From positions 1-27,194 of the IMG/VR virus record IMGVR_UViG_3300043137_000288: a stretch of 27,194 nt of DNA; one strand, 5' to 3'. Positions within the stretch are counted from its first letter, which is position 1, and each line of letters starts with the position of its first letter. Source of the DNA: a virus. Below are positions 1 to 7,970 of the stretch, one piece after another. A program made the translations under genes and the position numbers. The notes under the pieces are model-generated. The model had not been told where the DNA came from. It did not search any database and saw only the letters and a program-made list of their open reading frames with translations.

Positions 1-951
1 ACCATGTAAACCACCTAAACCGTAATCAGTAGGTGTATTTTTGAAATTCATCCTATACTTAGGGCCAGATTCTTCTTTTTCAGAATCAATTGCAGTGTCT
101 ACAACTAGGCTTTTAAACCAGTTGTGCACAGCATTAAACTCAGGTGTATGAAATTTTACAGAAGGTAATATTATATCTCTAACAGTTACAGTTTCCCTTT
201 CTGTTTTCATTACTTTGATTTCCTTCTTATTCTTACTAAGCTTTTCACTTAAGAAGTGCAAAAACATCTCTTTGCTAATTCTTGGTTCACTAGCACTATG
301 TAAGGATAATTCATACTCAGAACTCAATTCAGCTCTTAAGTTTATCTGACTAGCCATTATCTGTTCACCTTTAGGATTTCTAAGTGTAAAAATCTGTTTG
401 GTAGATAACACGTCATTAATACAATAGTTGATTACCATGTCTAAAGTAGCTTGGTCTTCAACTCTCTCCCCGTGAGGATGAGGCATTTCTTCTACATTGT
501 GCCAGTCCATAGAGAACTGAACCCATTTAAGAGAAGTACGTTTTGCATTACTGTCCCAGTGATTTAACTTAAAAATGTCAAGGCATGGAATAGTCAGTCT
601 AAATTCTGGATAATCAAGAAATTCACCTTTATTTGATTTGTCAATAATAGTTTTTACATAAGCATATATTCTACCAGCAATCTCTTCACCATCTCTGGAG
701 GAATAGAATTCTAAGTTTTCAAGTATATGCTCAGTAATTTGCGCGTCAAACGCAAGATTGTTGTAACCAAAATGCCAATCTTTATTCTGTTGATTCTCTA
801 ACAAAAACTTGATGTACAAATGAATATCATTACGGTGTTTACCTATAACAAATATGTGTTGTTCATCAGAATCATAAGAGCGAAAAACAGCAATAAAACA
901 ATTGACAATGGTTTCATAGTCCATTATCCAAAATTTACGCTGTCTACTCAT
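1..951 (-). CDS. Family B DNA polymerase, N-terminal part (partial, runs off left edge)
   Basis: This is the phage replicative DNA polymerase. Only the first 317 residues are in the window and the frame stays open to base 1. The 3'-5' exonuclease domain is clear: Exo I is MDYETIVN (D11, E13), Exo II lies around FGYNNLAFD (61-69, D69) and Exo III is YCINDVLSTKQIF (Y176, D180). The visible part ends at YGLGGLHG (310-317), the glycine-rich stretch that marks the start of the polymerase domain in many phage and plasmid type-B enzymes. The start codon shares one base with the stop of the upstream gene (TAATG), so the two are probably translationally coupled. The exonuclease and family assignment is firm. 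Nothing can be said about the polymerase active site, which lies outside. Confidence 0.92.
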   Translation of the reverse strand, partial: MSRQRKFWIMDYETIVNCFIAVFRSYDSDEQHIFVIGKHRNDIHLYIKFLLENQQNKDWHFGYNNLAFDAQITEHILENLEFYSSRDGEEIAGRIYAYVKTIIDKSNKGEFLDYPEFRLTIPCLDIFKLNHWDSNAKRTSLKWVQFSMDWHNVEEMPHPHGERVEDQATLDMVINYCINDVLSTKQIFTLRNPKGEQIMASQINLRAELSSEYELSLHSASEPRISKEMFLHFLSEKLSKNKKEIKVMKTERETVTVRDIILPSVKFHTPEFNAVHNWFKSLVVDTAIDSEKEESGPKYRMNFKNTPTDYGLGGLHG

Positions 952-1343
952 TACATGGGTGTTTCTGTTGTTAAATCAATTGGCTCATTGACAATATTCA
1001 AAGCTTCATGATCACTGTTTACTGCAAAAGTCAAGATAAATTTCTCAATATCTGACTTGTTATCAATGTAGTATTCATAGTAAGTTTCCATGATTCTGCG
1101 TTCTTCAACAATTTGTTGACCTTCAACGCCTTTCATTTGAATTACTTGACCTTTGTCTGATAACTTAGGTAACATTTGAGGCTTGTCTTTTTTATCTTTA
1201 CTGATAACTGCAAGAACTCTAGTGTTTGGATCATAAATCACCTCGTTAAATGGGCATTCATGTGACATTGGCATCATACGGAAGCTCTTGCGTCCATACC
1301 AGTCTGTGCTATACACAAACATACATTTGGTTTCTTTTTGCAT
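951..1343 (-). CDS. Conserved phage protein of unknown function upstream of DNA polymerase
   Basis: A 130-residue soluble protein that I do not recognise. It starts MQKETKCMFVYST and is of mixed charge, with many Lys and Glu. The middle is charged (around VISKDKKDKPQ and EERRIMETYYEYY). There is no signal peptide, membrane segment or metal-binding motif. It overlaps the polymerase gene by one base (TAATG) and follows the 186-residue unknown by 25 bases, so it belongs to the same transcript as the polymerase. A replication accessory role is guessed from position only. Confidence 0.75.
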   Translation of the reverse strand: MQKETKCMFVYSTDWYGRKSFRMMPMSHECPFNEVIYDPNTRVLAVISKDKKDKPQMLPKLSDKGQVIQMKGVEGQQIVEERRIMETYYEYYIDNKSDIEKFILTFAVNSDHEALNIVNEPIDLTTETPM

Positions 1344-1368
1344 TTGGTTTTTATTAGTATTTAAAGTT

Positions 1369-1929
1369 TTAATTAATCCATTCTAACCCATCAGGGCATT
1401 CTTCCATAAAGCATTCTTTTTGCTTATCATAATGATCACAAAGTTCACCAACACTTTTAATAAACTCTTCTTCTACATCTAGTATCTGAGCGTATTGTTT
1501 AAAGTATTTGGTAGGGAACAAGAATGATTCAATGTAAACCCATTCAGGGGTGTGTACTCCATAATAGTCAGTGAGAGCTTTCTTTACAAAAGGAGATAGC
1601 TCTGAATACTTTCCTGAAAGAAAAGCATCATAGTCACTTGCCATAGAGTTAAAATCAAAGATATATACAATCTTGTTATTGTCAAGAGGCACACACATGT
1701 CTAACATTTTGTGTGTGATTAAGTATTCTCTTTCAAATACTTTCCAGTCTTCAGTATTTTTTATCTCATACACACAAATTAGTTTTCTGGAAGATGCATC
1801 ATAAGCTGTCCCACTCCAAGACAAATATGTCTGGAGAGGACGCTGATGTTTGTCTTTTTTGAATCCTAATAATGGATACAAGAAAGTCATAGACTTTTGG
1901 AAATACTTGTTGTATATCTGTGATATCAT
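1369..1929 (-). CDS. Conserved phage protein of unknown function
   Basis: A 186-residue protein rich in aromatic residues (Tyr, Phe, Trp), with no recognised motif. It starts at an ATG that overlaps the stop of the upstream PD-(D/E)XK nuclease gene by four bases (ATGA), the usual sign of translational coupling. The alternation of hydrophobic strands (LICVYEIKN, KIVYIFDF) with an acidic helical C-terminal half suggests a compact alpha/beta fold. There is no signal peptide or transmembrane segment. Its place between the nuclease and the polymerase suggests a role in DNA replication or recombination, but nothing in the sequence shows it. Confidence 0.75.
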   Translation of the reverse strand: MISQIYNKYFQKSMTFLYPLLGFKKDKHQRPLQTYLSWSGTAYDASSRKLICVYEIKNTEDWKVFEREYLITHKMLDMCVPLDNNKIVYIFDFNSMASDYDAFLSGKYSELSPFVKKALTDYYGVHTPEWVYIESFLFPTKYFKQYAQILDVEEEFIKSVGELCDHYDKQKECFMEECPDGLEWIN

Positions 1930-2972
1930 AGTACTATTTCACCGTTGACTAAAAATTCATAAGGAAGCTCAAAAGATTTATTTTCAAAATGAAAATTAGC
2001 TCTGTTAAGCATCTCATCTGTTTTAACTAACCACTCTTTCATTGTATCATCTGATACTCTGATTGGTGCAATTTGCATATAAGGATCAACAACAACAAAT
2101 CTAAAAGATATTTTGTAGTCTGCATATTCAGCTTTGCTTAAATAAACATGCTCAACCATCTTATAGTACATTGCTGCTTGCATCCAGTAACGATAATACT
2201 CAATGCTGTCTGTAAAAGAACCAATGTCTTTAGAAGTTTTCTTCAAGTCATTAACTCTGATTTCTTTAGCATTACTATCAAATACTAGATTGTCAATAAA
2301 TCCTCTGAAACCAAACAAGAAGTTTTCATCAAACATTGCAAGTTCAATTTCATTTTGTTTGGTGATACCATTAAAGCTATCACCAAAGAATCCCATAACA
2401 TCCATGACGTTAGGTTTACTTTTAATTTTGTCAACTACAGAAGTTGCAAAAGTATGTGTGTCATGATCAATAACAGTACGTCCTTCAGCTTTCTTCATGT
2501 ATTCCCAATAAGCAACGTGGTCCTCAGTAATAATTTTATCAAGGCGTTGTGCATCAGTCTTTAAAGATTGATAAAGGTTCATGTCTGTTAGAATGTCAAG
2601 GATTGCAGGATTAAACTCATGCAATTCTTCTCTTGTATCTCCAGAACTTTTTAGTTCTTTATAATGTGCAAATAAAGTTTGCAATAACTTTTTAGGGTTA
2701 TCACTTGGTGTATTTACTGCACTTAGAACAAACTCTTCATCAAACGATTCAGGTTTGAGTAATAGACAATGAATAAGTTTACCTTCCACCATGTTCTTGT
2801 CTTCAGTGTCTTCTCTTTGACCTAAAACATAGTGACTGTAAAATAAAGCAGGGCTAAACAATAATTTGTTAAGTCCTGAATAGGATAATAAGAAGGGCTT
2901 TGAAAAAAACGCTTCTTCTTTTTGCATACGTTCTGCGAATGCAACATCTGTGGTAAATCTAGCTACTGCCAT
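1926..2972 (-). CDS. PD-(D/E)XK exonuclease, RecE/ExoVIII-like (RecB family)
   Basis: Probably a phage recombination exonuclease that resects double-stranded ends, as RecE-type nucleases do before strand annealing. The N-terminal block LLSYSGLNKLLFSP followed by GKLIHCLLLKPESF is typical of exodeoxyribonuclease 8-like proteins. With the ATG start used here (348 residues), the catalytic motifs come in RecB-family order: GKLIH (64-68), acidic NEIE near 208-211, GFRGFID with D227, DLKK with D242 and K244, and QAAMY (265-269), a QxxxY motif. A longer reading frame begins at a TTG at 3008. I prefer ATG 2972 because it lies four bases after the upstream stop and has an A-rich AAAAAAATGGC context, as the uracil-DNA glycosylase gene also does. 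A Sak4-like ATPase and a candidate ssDNA-binding protein nearby complete a plausible recombination set. Confidence 0.85.
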   Translation of the reverse strand: MAVARFTTDVAFAERMQKEEAFFSKPFLLSYSGLNKLLFSPALFYSHYVLGQREDTEDKNMVEGKLIHCLLLKPESFDEEFVLSAVNTPSDNPKKLLQTLFAHYKELKSSGDTREELHEFNPAILDILTDMNLYQSLKTDAQRLDKIITEDHVAYWEYMKKAEGRTVIDHDTHTFATSVVDKIKSKPNVMDVMGFFGDSFNGITKQNEIELAMFDENFLFGFRGFIDNLVFDSNAKEIRVNDLKKTSKDIGSFTDSIEYYRYWMQAAMYYKMVEHVYLSKAEYADYKISFRFVVVDPYMQIAPIRVSDDTMKEWLVKTDEMLNRANFHFENKSFELPYEFLVNGEIVL

Positions 2973-2976
2973 TTTT

Positions 2977-3432
2977 TTAACATTTACAATTTTCCATATC
3001 TCTTGCAAAGTATCTACCTAAAATATTACCATTGTATGTGTTTGCTTTAAGCACATCATTTTTTACTTGATGTGAAAGTTCACAATAGTTTAAATACTTT
3101 TTAGTACAACATACTTCCAAGATTTCTCTTTTGAAATTTTCAGGTCCCATTCTAGCTACATCTTCTTTCAAATCTACAGATGAACCATAGTAGGTCATCC
3201 AATCAGATTCTTTGACTGTTTGCTTGAATATTTTTCTAGTACCTGTTTGTGTCTTTTCTCTTTTGGAGATCCTAGTCTTACGCTTATGGTAAAGACTCTT
3301 TTGGCCAATGTAAAACTTACCAGTTTTTAAGTTGGTTATTCTGTATATAAAACCAATGACTTCCTCATGATTTGGGATGTCTTCAACTTTTAATACCTTC
3401 TTCTTAAGAGAAGGATAATACCAGTTTGTCAT
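2977..3432 (-). CDS. GIY-YIG endonuclease (SegE-like)
   Basis: A 151-residue single-domain endonuclease. The GIY-YIG core starts at GFIYRITN (27-34) and continues to KFYIGQKS (39-46). Basic residues follow (HKRKTRISKREK), then a YYGSS segment, and a conserved-looking Glu in NYCELSHQ (E118) that would bind the catalytic metal. This resembles the SegE type of phage T4, a family that includes free-standing homing endonucleases. It lies between primase and the PD-(D/E)XK nuclease, four bases from the latter, so it is either a mobile endonuclease that has settled in the operon or a repair and recombination nuclease. The fold is well supported; the biological role is open. Confidence 0.82.
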   Translation of the reverse strand: MTNWYYPSLKKKVLKVEDIPNHEEVIGFIYRITNLKTGKFYIGQKSLYHKRKTRISKREKTQTGTRKIFKQTVKESDWMTYYGSSVDLKEDVARMGPENFKREILEVCCTKKYLNYCELSHQVKNDVLKANTYNGNILGRYFARDMENCKC

Positions 3433-3453
3433 AAAATAAAGTGTTAAGTTCTA

Positions 3454-3461
3454 CAAAAATA
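3454..3461 (-). promoter_or_regulatory. Possible -7 element (TATTTTTG) upstream of the GIY-YIG gene
   Basis: The 35-base gap between primase and the GIY-YIG gene carries TATTTTTG on the minus strand, a match to the Bacteroidota -7 consensus TAnnTTTG, 22 bases before the ATG. I find no TTTG at the expected distance upstream, so this is a weak candidate. Confidence 0.3.
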
Positions 3462-3467
3462 ATGAAA

Positions 3468-4475
3468 TTAATCATCATCTGAATGCAATTTTGCATATTT
3501 GTCACAAGCATTATCAAGCTTTGGAACAAACTCATATATTGCTTTTTTAATACCATGTTGTTTGACAATGTCAGCAATGTCTTTTTCTAATGGTAAATAG
3601 CAAAATGGTAGCTTATACTTTTCTTCATAAGCTTTCATTGCTTTAATTCCAGCATCATCGCTGTCAAAAATAGTAACAACAGATTGATATTCTTCTTTAA
3701 GTTCAAAGATAACATCTGGATGTAGCATGCTGTTCTCACTGTCTGGTGCTATAACATCAATGTTTAAGCCCATACTTTTAATTGCCATACAATCTTTTAG
3801 TGAAGAAGCAATCACAATAATTGGTTTCTTTTCTAACTGATCATAACCTTGAATATAATCACAAATTTTAATAAACTTGCGTTCTCTATTCATTGGTTGG
3901 TAGATTTTATAGAGGACGCCATCACTTGTAAAATAACCATATACATACTTACTTACCACTGTGAATTCATCTTCTATTTCATTGTCATTCAATACTTTTT
4001 GCATTGTATATCTATCCAAGGGAATTACATTGTAATTATTTAGAATTTTACTTGATATATTATATGCAGACCAAAACTTAGCGTCATTTTCATTCCAACC
4101 TCTGGTTCTCCACTTATCAACTTTCCATTTAGAATGTTGAGTTATGTTTGTTTCACATATCTTACCAGTTTTTACGTAGTCAACGTAGTCTTTAATCACT
4201 CTGTGAGAAGCATCAGCAAAACTGAGATTCCACATGTGCATCATTAAATCTATTGCACCTCCACCTTTTCCAGTGGAAAAACATTTATACTTATACACCT
4301 TATTATCAGCATTGTAGTATATGTACATGGAAGGTGTTTTGTCATTCAGATTAAAAAGACTATTAATTCTTACACTTTGACCTGTTAATTTTTGTGGTAG
4401 ACCAAGATAGTTTTCAAATATCCAAGCAGATGGTATTGTATTGATATCTGTTATGTAGTGTTTGGATGAAAACAT
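3468..4475 (-). CDS. DnaG-type DNA primase with Toprim domain
   Basis: This 335-residue protein should make RNA primers for phage replication together with the DnaB-type helicase encoded at 6807-7907. The N-terminal region (about 36-85) aligns by eye with the CHC2 zinc-binding domain (SLFNLNDKTPSM, then KCFSTGKGGGAID), but the usual Cys/His ligands are reduced to one cysteine (C65). A Toprim-like domain spans about 218-305: VIASSLKDCMAIKSMG (221-236), APDSEN (243-248), DSDDAG (271-276) and KDIAD (298-302). The motif I glutamate of canonical Toprim is replaced by a serine-lysine version (SSLKD). The gene starts a new transcription unit: a terminator and an overlapping promoter candidate lie just upstream. 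Confidence 0.85.
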   Translation of the reverse strand: MFSSKHYITDINTIPSAWIFENYLGLPQKLTGQSVRINSLFNLNDKTPSMYIYYNADNKVYKYKCFSTGKGGGAIDLMMHMWNLSFADASHRVIKDYVDYVKTGKICETNITQHSKWKVDKWRTRGWNENDAKFWSAYNISSKILNNYNVIPLDRYTMQKVLNDNEIEDEFTVVSKYVYGYFTSDGVLYKIYQPMNRERKFIKICDYIQGYDQLEKKPIIVIASSLKDCMAIKSMGLNIDVIAPDSENSMLHPDVIFELKEEYQSVVTIFDSDDAGIKAMKAYEEKYKLPFCYLPLEKDIADIVKQHGIKKAIYEFVPKLDNACDKYAKLHSDDD

Positions 4476-4481
4476 AGTTTA

Positions 4482-4511
4482 CAAAAGTATAAAAAAAAAG
4501 GGAGAACCAAA
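4482..4511 (-). promoter_or_regulatory. Candidate Bacteroidota-type promoter for primase
   Basis: On the minus strand, TTTG (4511-4508), an 18-base spacer and TACTTTTG (4489-4482) match the -33/-7 consensus TTTG and TAnnTTTG. The -7 element ends only six bases before the primase ATG, so the transcript would have a very short leader or none. The TTTG is also the loop of the terminator at 4491-4519. Confidence 0.6.
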
Positions 4512-4519
4512 GTCCTCCC
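4491..4519 (-). terminator. Rho-independent terminator after the candidate ssDNA-binding gene
   Basis: In minus-strand orientation the stem GGGAGGAC / GTTCTCCC (8 pairs, one G-U) closes a TTTG tetraloop and is followed at once by nine T. It sits 28 bases past the stop of the 4548-5348 gene. This is the strongest intrinsic terminator in the left half of the window. Confidence 0.9.
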
Positions 4520-4547
4520 CTTAATTATGTATAGAACAACTCAGATA

Positions 4548-5348
4548 TTACAAATTCAATCCTTCAGGGACGCTAGATGTAACTTCCATTTCTGGAAATG
4601 CTGCAGTGTTTGTCACAGTAGTTCCAGGAAACCCGTTAAGAGTTGATGTACTACTTGTACCTGTTACAGCAAACATGTCATTTGCAGATTGTCCACCAAA
4701 CTCAGTTACTGGAGCAGCAACTTCTTCAGTTTTTACAATGATGTGTTTAGCAGCATCATACTGAATAAAGTTTATCATGTTACCTTCAGCATCTTCCAAT
4801 ACAGAGTAAGGGAAATCTTTACCTTCTTGTTTAGGGAAGAATAAACGGTAATTAGCCTTGTCATAACCTTCAGTAAAGTATTCTTGACCACCAATAGTAA
4901 AACTAGCAAATGGACCATTCTTCAAAATAAAGCTACGTACTGCTTCTACATACTCTTCAATTGTTGCAGCAGAGATACCGTCACCAGCATTCATTGCGTT
5001 AAACACATTAAGTTGTTTAGCCAAGTTGTTAATCCAACGGAAGATTTGCTCATCACGTTTGATTTCTGTACCATTGTACGTGTAGTCACTGAAAGGGTAA
5101 CGTCCATTGCGTACATTACCAATCTGTCCTTTGTAGTTTCCTAGTGCAGGATTCATTTTGTCAATAGGTAGTCCAACAAAATCAGGACGCTCAGGACCTT
5201 CTAAAGTTACAACTACAAAATACGCATCTTTTTTGTAAGCTGGTGCGTCAAGCTTAATGTCTACAATACGACATACATGTGTACCTGGAGTTAGGATTTT
5301 TGGTGCATTTGCACCTGCGTTTGGGTTGAAATTACTAGATTTAAACAT
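4548..5348 (-). CDS. Putative single-stranded DNA-binding / replication protein
   Basis: A 266-residue protein that I think is the phage ssDNA-binding protein, though no motif proves it. The N-terminus (KILTPGTHVCRIVDIKL, then YFVVVTLEGPE) has the strand pattern of OB-fold and DUF669-like phage replication proteins. The middle is helical (IFRWINNLAKQLNVFNAM). After about residue 205 the sequence becomes low in complexity and rich in Ser, Thr, Ala and Gly (TGTSSTSTLNGFPGTTVTN), ending in a mildly acidic tail. A flexible tail of this kind is common in SSBs. It lies 34 bases downstream of the Sak4-like ATPase gene and ends at a strong terminator, so it closes a replication and recombination operon. 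Confidence 0.6.
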   Translation of the reverse strand: MFKSSNFNPNAGANAPKILTPGTHVCRIVDIKLDAPAYKKDAYFVVVTLEGPERPDFVGLPIDKMNPALGNYKGQIGNVRNGRYPFSDYTYNGTEIKRDEQIFRWINNLAKQLNVFNAMNAGDGISAATIEEYVEAVRSFILKNGPFASFTIGGQEYFTEGYDKANYRLFFPKQEGKDFPYSVLEDAEGNMINFIQYDAAKHIIVKTEEVAAPVTEFGGQSANDMFAVTGTSSTSTLNGFPGTTVTNTAAFPEMEVTSSVPEGLNL

Positions 5349-5382
5349 ATTTATTTGATTTTAATTGTTTACTTGTTATTAA

Positions 5383-6138
5383 TTAGTCAATGAATATTTT
5401 GTCCCATGAGGTAGTGACAGAACCATCAGCGTTTACTTCAGAAACTACAATCTCTGCGTTTCTCAAATGTTCTGGACGTGCGCCACAAGCAATCTCATCT
5501 GCAGTTTTAAAACTTAAGATGTTCTGATTTCCTTTGCGATACAAATATCCAATAGCATCTGAGTTAGAAGTTGTGATACGTTTCAACTTACCTGTCAAGT
5601 CAAGATCAAGAGAATTAAATTCTGCACCATTCTTTTCAAGAAGTGTATCTTTAATGTGCCCTACAAGAATAACATGTGGAGCAAGTGTCTTGATGTAGTC
5701 AACAATTTTCTCAAATGCTTGACGTAACCAAGGATAACCAGCACCATTTGCCATGTTTAAAATAGAACCATATTCTGCTTTGCCTTTGGTAAACCATGAT
5801 TTACCCATTGCACTTTTAGAATAAAGCTCTTCTGCATATGGAATACACATTTCTTCCAATGCTGTGATTGTGTCTACAGCAATAAACTTGTAAGGTTTTC
5901 CTGCATCTGTAATTGCTTTACCAATCTTGGCAATATCAGCAACGCTGTTTGCTTTGACCTTGAGAGCATCTACATAGTCAGTACCATTTTCCAAGTCAAT
6001 AATCAAACAGTTATCAAGTTGGGCCAGCAAAGTTGTTTTTCCAACTTTAGGCTTACTGAAGATAATCATGTTCTTTGGACTTTTTGTTGTTGCCTTCACA
6101 ATTTTAGTAGGAAGGACAAACTCAGTTGATTCTGCCAT
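5383..6138 (-). CDS. Sak4-like / AAA_24 ATPase (phage recombinase-type)
   Basis: A 251-residue RecA-fold ATPase of the kind found beside phage SSB and nuclease genes, where such proteins (Sak4 group) promote single-strand annealing or recombination. Walker A is SKPKVGKT (28-35), Walker B is FIAVDT (85-90), and a conserved ILVGHIKD (157-164) provides the sensor histidine region seen in this family. The size is typical. Its neighbours (candidate SSB immediately downstream, a PD-(D/E)XK exonuclease further along) fit a recombination-dependent replication role. ATPase assignment is firm; the recombinase role is inferred from context. Confidence 0.82.
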   Translation of the reverse strand: MAESTEFVLPTKIVKATTKSPKNMIIFSKPKVGKTTLLAQLDNCLIIDLENGTDYVDALKVKANSVADIAKIGKAITDAGKPYKFIAVDTITALEEMCIPYAEELYSKSAMGKSWFTKGKAEYGSILNMANGAGYPWLRQAFEKIVDYIKTLAPHVILVGHIKDTLLEKNGAEFNSLDLDLTGKLKRITTSNSDAIGYLYRKGNQNILSFKTADEIACGARPEHLRNAEIVVSEVNADGSVTTSWDKIFID

Positions 6139-6143
6139 TTTGT

Positions 6144-6785
6144 TTACTTGTTTTTAGAAATTAATTGATTTAACCATTTTTTGTTAGACATTGGCACATT
6201 TTGTATCATACAATAAATATCTCTTATTGTCAATGATGTATAGTGGTTGTCTTCTTTTTCTGCAAAAGCCTCGTCAAAAGACTGTTCATTAAATGGATCT
6301 TCTAAATTGTCAAACAAACTGCTGTTAGAAGACTTAAACATTCCAGGAGCAGATTCTTTATGAACTGTTGGAATAATAGCTGTAACATCACTTTTGTTTA
6401 CAATCTCAAGATCGCTCAACCTAACAGCATATGTTGATGTAGGTAGTTTGTCAGATGGAATTTCTACATACTTCTCAGGTTCACTTTTCCAATGAGGATT
6501 GTGAGGAAGTTTGTACAAAGTTCTATGATTTGGGGTAAAATAATACTGATCCCAGTCAAATAGTTCAGTGTAATAGTCATTTCCACTATTAAGTTCACTA
6601 GGAAAAAATCTAACACATGCTTCGCGTGTGCCATCATTACTAAATTCTTTGCCCATGTAGCAAAGTTTAGCTCCAAAAGTAGGATTGTCAATTGCCAAAT
6701 CCTTAAATAGTGGTTGCCAGAAAGGCTTGTAATCAGCAGTGATCTCAGAGATATGCTTTTTAGGTTTGTCTGTTGCGTTACTCAT
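6144..6785 (-). CDS. Conserved phage protein of unknown function between helicase and recombinase genes
   Basis: A 213-residue protein that I do not recognise. The first 110 residues contain many aromatic residues (FWQPLF, YYTELFDWDQYYF, NPHWKSEPEKY), followed by an acidic, probably disordered stretch (SSLFDNLEDPFNEQSFDEAFAE) and a short helical C-terminus (TIRDIYCMIQNV). This layout, a folded domain, an acidic linker and a terminal helix, suits an adaptor that docks on a partner. It lies between the DnaB-type helicase and the Sak4-like ATPase, with gaps of 21 and 5 bases, so a helicase-loading or accessory role is conceivable but unproven. Confidence 0.75.
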   Translation of the reverse strand: MSNATDKPKKHISEITADYKPFWQPLFKDLAIDNPTFGAKLCYMGKEFSNDGTREACVRFFPSELNSGNDYYTELFDWDQYYFTPNHRTLYKLPHNPHWKSEPEKYVEIPSDKLPTSTYAVRLSDLEIVNKSDVTAIIPTVHKESAPGMFKSSNSSLFDNLEDPFNEQSFDEAFAEKEDNHYTSLTIRDIYCMIQNVPMSNKKWLNQLISKNK

Positions 6786-6806
6786 TTGCGTTTGCGTTTT
6801 AAATTA

Positions 6807-7907
6807 TTAAGTTGTTCTTTTTGGTTTCATTCTAGGTGCTGGAACTTCTTCCAATCCCATTACTTTATAGTTTGCGTAATACCATTGCACACTAACATCA
6901 CCAAAACGATTCTTCAATACATGAAGAGCAAGGTGATTTTCCATAGATGGTTCAATAATATACTGATTAGGACCATACAAACTAATGTTATATTTAGCAG
7001 GTCTATTCATTGCAATCATTACATCAGCACATTGTAACAAAGAGTCACTGCCAAATACATCAGCTTCTGTAGGATAGTTAGATAACTTTCCAGGAATTTG
7101 ACGTTCAGCATTGTCAATGTCACGATTTAACTGTGTCAATACAATAAAAATAACAGGATACCTATTTTTTATCATTGTCATCATAGTAGCCAACTTCTCT
7201 AAAGTTTGTTGCTTGCTTGTTTCAGAAGCACCTTGCTTTATTAAAAGGGTATGGTCCAATGTAACAATAAATGGTTTTTTAGTCTCATGATAAAACTTCT
7301 CAATTATCTCTTGCATTTGAGCAACATTAGTAGCAGTATCAACTACATACTCTTGTCTATCTGATTGCTTACCTGCATATTCTGCAAGTTTTTTGAAATC
7401 AGTTTCTGATAATGGTGGTAATCCATCATCTTGCGCAGACTGAATGTATCTAACATTTAAATTAGAGGCATTTGATAATTCTCTAATTGCCATGTTTCTA
7501 CCAAGCATCTCAAATTGAAAATGTAATACAGAGAAATCTTGTTCTGGATTTAATCTTTGCAAATCTCTTGTAATAGAAGATGCAAAAAGTGTTTTACCAA
7601 CACCAGGTCTAGCACCAACTACATAAAGTGATTGCCATTCTAATCCATTAAGACCAATTTTGTTAAAACCACTCCATTGAGTTTTGAGTGATGTAGCACG
7701 TCCTGACTTGCGTTGTTCTAAATAACTTACGCCTTCTGCCATAAGATCACCATAACGTTTCCATATTTTACTATGAGGTGGGTGATTGGCTGGTTTTGTA
7801 GCAGGATTGCTATAAGAGACAGGTGGTGAAGTTGTTTTAGGTGCGTCACCAGCACCTTGATCAGCCACAGATCTTTCTGCAGATAATCCTGACTTTGAAT
7901 TAAACAT
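6807..7907 (-). CDS. DnaB-type replicative DNA helicase
   Basis: This 366-residue protein is a RecA-fold replicative helicase related to the DnaB C-terminal domain. Walker A is GARPGVGKT (98-106). The motif FQFEM (130-134) carries the catalytic Glu position of DnaB (usual form SLEM). Walker B is FIVTLDHT (213-220) and motif H4-like TQLNRDID follows at 258-265. The first 45 residues are a Pro/Ser/Thr-rich, low-complexity tail, and the usual DnaB N-terminal collar domain is missing or reduced, since bacterial DnaB is about 100 residues longer. It should unwind the phage fork together with the primase and polymerase encoded downstream. A good promoter lies 33 bases upstream. Confidence 0.9.
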   Translation of the reverse strand: MFNSKSGLSAERSVADQGAGDAPKTTSPPVSYSNPATKPANHPPHSKIWKRYGDLMAEGVSYLEQRKSGRATSLKTQWSGFNKIGLNGLEWQSLYVVGARPGVGKTLFASSITRDLQRLNPEQDFSVLHFQFEMLGRNMAIRELSNASNLNVRYIQSAQDDGLPPLSETDFKKLAEYAGKQSDRQEYVVDTATNVAQMQEIIEKFYHETKKPFIVTLDHTLLIKQGASETSKQQTLEKLATMMTMIKNRYPVIFIVLTQLNRDIDNAERQIPGKLSNYPTEADVFGSDSLLQCADVMIAMNRPAKYNISLYGPNQYIIEPSMENHLALHVLKNRFGDVSVQWYYANYKVMGLEEVPAPRMKPKRTT

Positions 7908-7939
7908 GTACGTTGCGTTAAGCGTTTGCGATTGAGTTA

Positions 7940-7970
7940 CAAATATACAAAAACATTCTCAATTTGCAAA
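7940..7970 (-). promoter_or_regulatory. Bacteroidota-type promoter for the helicase operon
   Basis: On the minus strand TTTG (7970-7967) is followed by a 19-base spacer and TATATTTG (7947-7940), a perfect match to TTTG and TAnnTTTG. It occupies the 63-base gap between the uracil-DNA glycosylase stop and the helicase start and predicts a leader of about 25-30 bases. Confidence 0.75.

Noticed and set aside
2203-2466. Plus-strand ORF of 87 codons
   Set aside because: Antisense to the PD-(D/E)XK nuclease gene; low-complexity Ser/Leu composition typical of a shadow frame.
1926-3008. Longer start (TTG at 3008) for the PD-(D/E)XK nuclease gene
   Set aside because: It overlaps the GIY-YIG gene by 32 bases, while an ATG at 2972 in the standard A-rich context fits the gap exactly.
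6714-7037. Plus-strand ORF of 107 codons
   Set aside because: Antisense to the 3' end of the helicase gene and the 5' end of the next; the helicase motifs show which strand is coding.
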